DNA of 8,538 bases from Arcobacter sp. (lineage in GTDB: Bacteria; Campylobacterota; Campylobacteria; Campylobacterales; Arcobacteraceae): the NCBI GenBank assembly GCA_016744485.1, contig JADGEG010000079.1:1-8538 (forward strand), given 5' to 3'. The notes below the pieces were generated by a model that had not been told where the DNA came from, did not search any database, and saw nothing but the letters and a program-made list of their open reading frames with translations. Within the stretch, counting starts at the first letter, position 1. Each line of letters starts with the position of its first letter. The translations under genes were made by a program, and so were the position numbers. This document shows positions 6,541-8,538 of this stretch, piece by piece.

Positions 6541-8292
6541 TTAAACTTGTTTTCTAATTCTTAAACTAAGTTCTTTTAATTGTAATTCATCAATTCCACT
6601 TGGAGCTTGTGTTAATAAACATTGAGCTTTTTGAGTTTTTGGAAATGCTATTACATCTCTAATGGAATCAGTCTTTGCTAAAAGCATGATCATCCTATCA
6701 AGTCCTAAAGCAAAGCCACCATGAGATGGAGCTCCATATTTTAAAGCTTCAAGTAAAAATCCAAACTTGTCATTTGCTTCTTGTTTTGAAATACCCATGA
6801 TATCAAATATTTTAGACTGTATTTCTTCTTTATGAATTCTTATACTGCCTCCACCTAATTCTGTACCATTAAGTACAATATCATAAGCAATGGATTCAAT
6901 AGCTTCTAAGTTTTCAAGATTATCTAGACTTTTTGGCATAGTAAAAGGATGATGTAAAGCTTTTATTTTACCATCACTAATTTCAAACATAGGAAAATCA
7001 ACCACCCATAAAAATTCATAAGAATCAGGATCAATCATACCATCAATTAGAGAAGCTAAATATAATCTAAATCTTCCCATATAATCCCATACAGTTTTTT
7101 TATCTCCTGCTCCAAAGAATATTACATCACCAACTTCAAGGTTTGTTATTTTAATAATTTCTTCTAAATCAGCATCAGAAAAAAACTTAGTTAAAGGACC
7201 TTTTAAACCATCTTCTTTATATTGAAAATATCCTAAGCCCTTAGCTTTAAATTTTCTTACATATTCTTCAAAACCTTTCATTTGTCTTTTAGAAAAAATA
7301 TTATCTCCATTTGGGCACTTTAAAGCTTTAATTCTATTATTCTTTTTATCTTTAGCAATATTAGCAAAAATATCATTTGTGCTATTAGCAAAAATATCAA
7401 TAACATCAATTAAAGGCATATCAAATCTAGTATCAGGTTTATCTGTACCATAAGTTTCCATAGCATTATTATAAGTCATTCTTTTAAATGTTTTAGGAAT
7501 CTCTTTATTACATTTTGTAAATACATCATAAATTACTTTTTCAGCTATTTTAATAATATCTTCTTGATTACAAAATGACATTTCTACATCTATTTGAGTA
7601 AATTCAGGCTGTCTATCAGCTCTTAAATCTTCATCTCTAAAGCACTTAGCAATTTGAAAATATTTATCAAACCCTGATACCATTAAAAGTTGTTTAAATA
7701 GTTGTGGACTTTGTGGAAGTGCATAAAACTCACCACCATGAACACGAGAAGGTACTAAATAATCTCTTGCACCCTCTGGTGTTGATTTAGTTAAAATAGG
7801 AGTTTCTACATCTAAAAAGCCTAATTCATCTAAAGTATTACGCACTTGCATAGAAGCTTTTGAACGAAGCTTAAAAATATCATAAGATTTTGATGAACGA
7901 AGTTCTAAGAATCTATTCTTTAATCTAATTTCATCATTTACTTTATCATCATTTAAATCAAAAGGCATAGCTTTTGATTTATTTTCAATTATAAGTTCTT
8001 CTATTACAAGTTCAATTGTTCCAGTTTTAAGGTTTGGATTTTCTAAGCCTTCACCTCTTGCTCTTATTGTTCCTTTGGCAATTAATACAAATTCATCTCT
8101 TATATTCTCAGCAATCCTTAAAGCTTCTTGTGAATCTTTGGGATCTGCTACTAATTGAAGTATACCACTTTTATCCCTTAAGTCTATAAATATAATTCCA
8201 CCGTGATCTCGTCTACTGTTTACCCAACCAGCAACACTAATAGTTTCTTTAATATTTGTTTCATTTACATGTGTACAATAATGAGTTCTCAA
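6541..8292 (-). CDS. aspS: aspartyl-tRNA synthetase, probably non-discriminating; TTG start
   Basis: This is a class II synthetase of the long bacterial type (583 residues from the chosen start). Order of parts: the N-terminal OB-fold that reads the anticodon (about 15-100); motif 1 region with [20 protein letters not shown] (159-178); motif 2 with [21 protein letters not shown] (218-238); the bacterial GAD insertion (about 290-400); and motif 3 [14 protein letters not shown] (525-538) with the catalytic Arg533. The frame stays open to a TTG at 8319 and has an ATG at 8304, but neither has an SD. The TTG at 8292 has GGAG 6 bases upstream (minus, 8302-8299) and gives MRTHYCT, matching the N-terminus I recall for Campylobacter (MRSHYCT). 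RRDHGG with H30, and G82 where E. coli has K, are the residues linked to charging both tRNA-Asp and tRNA-Asn. That specificity is inferred. Confidence 0.94.
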   Translation of the reverse strand: MRTHYCTHVNETNIKETISVAGWVNSRRDHGGIIFIDLRDKSGILQLVADPKDSQEALRIAENIRDEFVLIAKGTIRARGEGLENPNLKTGTIELVIEELIIENKSKAMPFDLNDDKVNDEIRLKNRFLELRSSKSYDIFKLRSKASMQVRNTLDELGFLDVETPILTKSTPEGARDYLVPSRVHGGEFYALPQSPQLFKQLLMVSGFDKYFQIAKCFRDEDLRADRQPEFTQIDVEMSFCNQEDIIKIAEKVIYDVFTKCNKEIPKTFKRMTYNNAMETYGTDKPDTRFDMPLIDVIDIFANSTNDIFANIAKDKKNNRIKALKCPNGDNIFSKRQMKGFEEYVRKFKAKGLGYFQYKEDGLKGPLTKFFSDADLEEIIKITNLEVGDVIFFGAGDKKTVWDYMGRFRLYLASLIDGMIDPDSYEFLWVVDFPMFEISDGKIKALHHPFTMPKSLDNLENLEAIESIAYDIVLNGTELGGGSIRIHKEEIQSKIFDIMGISKQEANDKFGFLLEALKYGAPSHGGFALGLDRMIMLLAKTDSIRDVIAFPKTQKAQCLLTQAPSGIDELQLKELSLRIRKQV

Positions 8293-8313
8293 TTTAATCT
8301 CCATTTTATATTT

Positions 8314-8327
8314 AAGCAAAAGTGCTT
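8314..8327 (-). repeat. small hairpin in the aspS leader
   Basis: AAGCA (8314-8318) and TGCTT (8323-8327) form a perfect 5-base stem with a 4-base loop, about 12 bases upstream of the aspS ribosome-binding site and within the predicted untranslated leader. It covers the alternative TTG at 8319. It is too short to suggest a T-box or other known riboswitch. Confidence 0.3.
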
Positions 8328-8346
8328 TGTATGTTTGTTTGTCGCG

Positions 8347-8352
8347 ATTATA
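8347..8352 (-). promoter_or_regulatory. -10 box TATAAT of aspS
   Basis: On the minus strand GATATAATCGCG gives a perfect TATAAT about 55 bases before the TTG start. Initiation near 8340 would give a leader of about 48 bases. No -35 match is seen. The box lies 20 bases beyond the stop of the upstream gene, so aspS probably has its own promoter. A GC-only core (TCGCGA, 8342-8347), unusual for this DNA, lies right at the initiation region. Confidence 0.5.
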
Positions 8353-8372
8353 TCTAAATATTTCTTAAGTAT

Positions 8373-8538
8373 TTAATTTTCAATCTTTTTAAAACCATAT
8401 GAAGTAGCATAATATAAACTAGTTTGATAAATAACTTGATTATCAAGTATTTGTATATATATTAAATCGTCTATATTATTATCATTTAATAAATAAGATA
8501 CCCCAATTAAAGATGAATAATTAACCCAATTATAAGAA
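8373..8538 (-). CDS. unrecognised protein, C-terminal 54 residues (5' end outside window)
   Basis: The minus strand is open from the window edge to a TAA at 8375-8373, giving 54 residues that begin SYNWVNYSSLIGVSYLL and end SYGFKKIEN. The piece is rich in Tyr, Ile, Leu and Asn, with the alternating pattern of beta-strands (for example IYIQILDNQVIYQTSLYYA), an acidic turn (NDNNIDD) and no Cys or His motif. Codon use matches its neighbours. The other two minus frames are interrupted, and the gene runs in the same direction as aspS, 80 bases upstream of it, which supports a real 3' end. I recognise no family. It might be a beta-rich envelope or ligand-binding domain, but that is only an impression. 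Confidence 0.6.
   Translation of the reverse strand, partial: SYNWVNYSSLIGVSYLLNDNNIDDLIYIQILDNQVIYQTSLYYATSYGFKKIEN

Noticed and set aside
8293..8340. T-box or other riboswitch in the aspS leader
   Set aside because: The leader is only about 48 bases, with one 5-base hairpin and no specifier or antiterminator elements.
1..8538. CRISPR array, tRNA, insertion sequence, phage or defence genes
   Set aside because: No spaced direct repeats, cloverleaf sequences, transposase-like frames or terminal inverted repeats were seen. Gene content is housekeeping and composition is even throughout.

Overview
The window looks like ordinary chromosome from a very AT-rich member of the Campylobacterota (epsilonproteobacteria), most likely Arcobacter-like. 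Four things point there: the strong A/T codon bias; the order rpsB - tsf - ABC ATPase - highly acidic protein - gmk, which I recall from Campylobacter jejuni (Cj1182c to Cj1177c, there with fliR between the ATPase and the acidic gene); an aspartyl-tRNA synthetase of the non-discriminating type; and a stand-alone monoheme c-type cytochrome of the P460 family. The species assignment is inference, because no rRNA is present.

Layout. Bases 1-3731 (+) are one tightly packed cluster: the 3' part of rpsB (ribosomal protein S2), tsf (EF-Ts), an orphan LolD/FtsE-type ABC ATPase, an acidic protein with a possible degenerate receiver domain, and gmk (guanylate kinase). The last three genes overlap by 1 and 8 bases, so they are probably co-transcribed and translationally coupled. 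Bases 3762-5321 (+) hold a two-gene zinc/manganese-type ABC importer (ATPase and permease, overlapping by 1 base) with its own -10 box but no Shine-Dalgarno sequence and no adjacent binding-protein gene. Bases 5359-5938 (+) hold an exported cytochrome P460-family protein with its own promoter. On the minus strand are yajQ (5940-6437), convergent with the cytochrome and only one base away from it, and aspS (6541-8292). The last 166 bases carry the 3' end of a further minus-strand gene that I do not recognise.

How the genes fit together. The first cluster joins translation (S2, EF-Ts) to guanine nucleotide supply (GMK makes GDP from GMP) and two envelope or regulatory genes of unclear role. The importer and the cytochrome are independent envelope modules. 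AspRS here probably charges both tRNA-Asp and tRNA-Asn, which would require a GatCAB amidotransferase elsewhere in the genome.

I see no mobile element, CRISPR array, tRNA, rRNA or defence system. No gene-free stretch reaches 300 bases; the longest is about 100 bases (6438-6540). The less ordinary items are the acidic protein, the SD-less metal-transport operon with an operator-like inverted repeat, the TTG start of aspS, and the hairpin spanning both stop codons of the cytochrome and yajQ. I did not find a clearly undescribed system.
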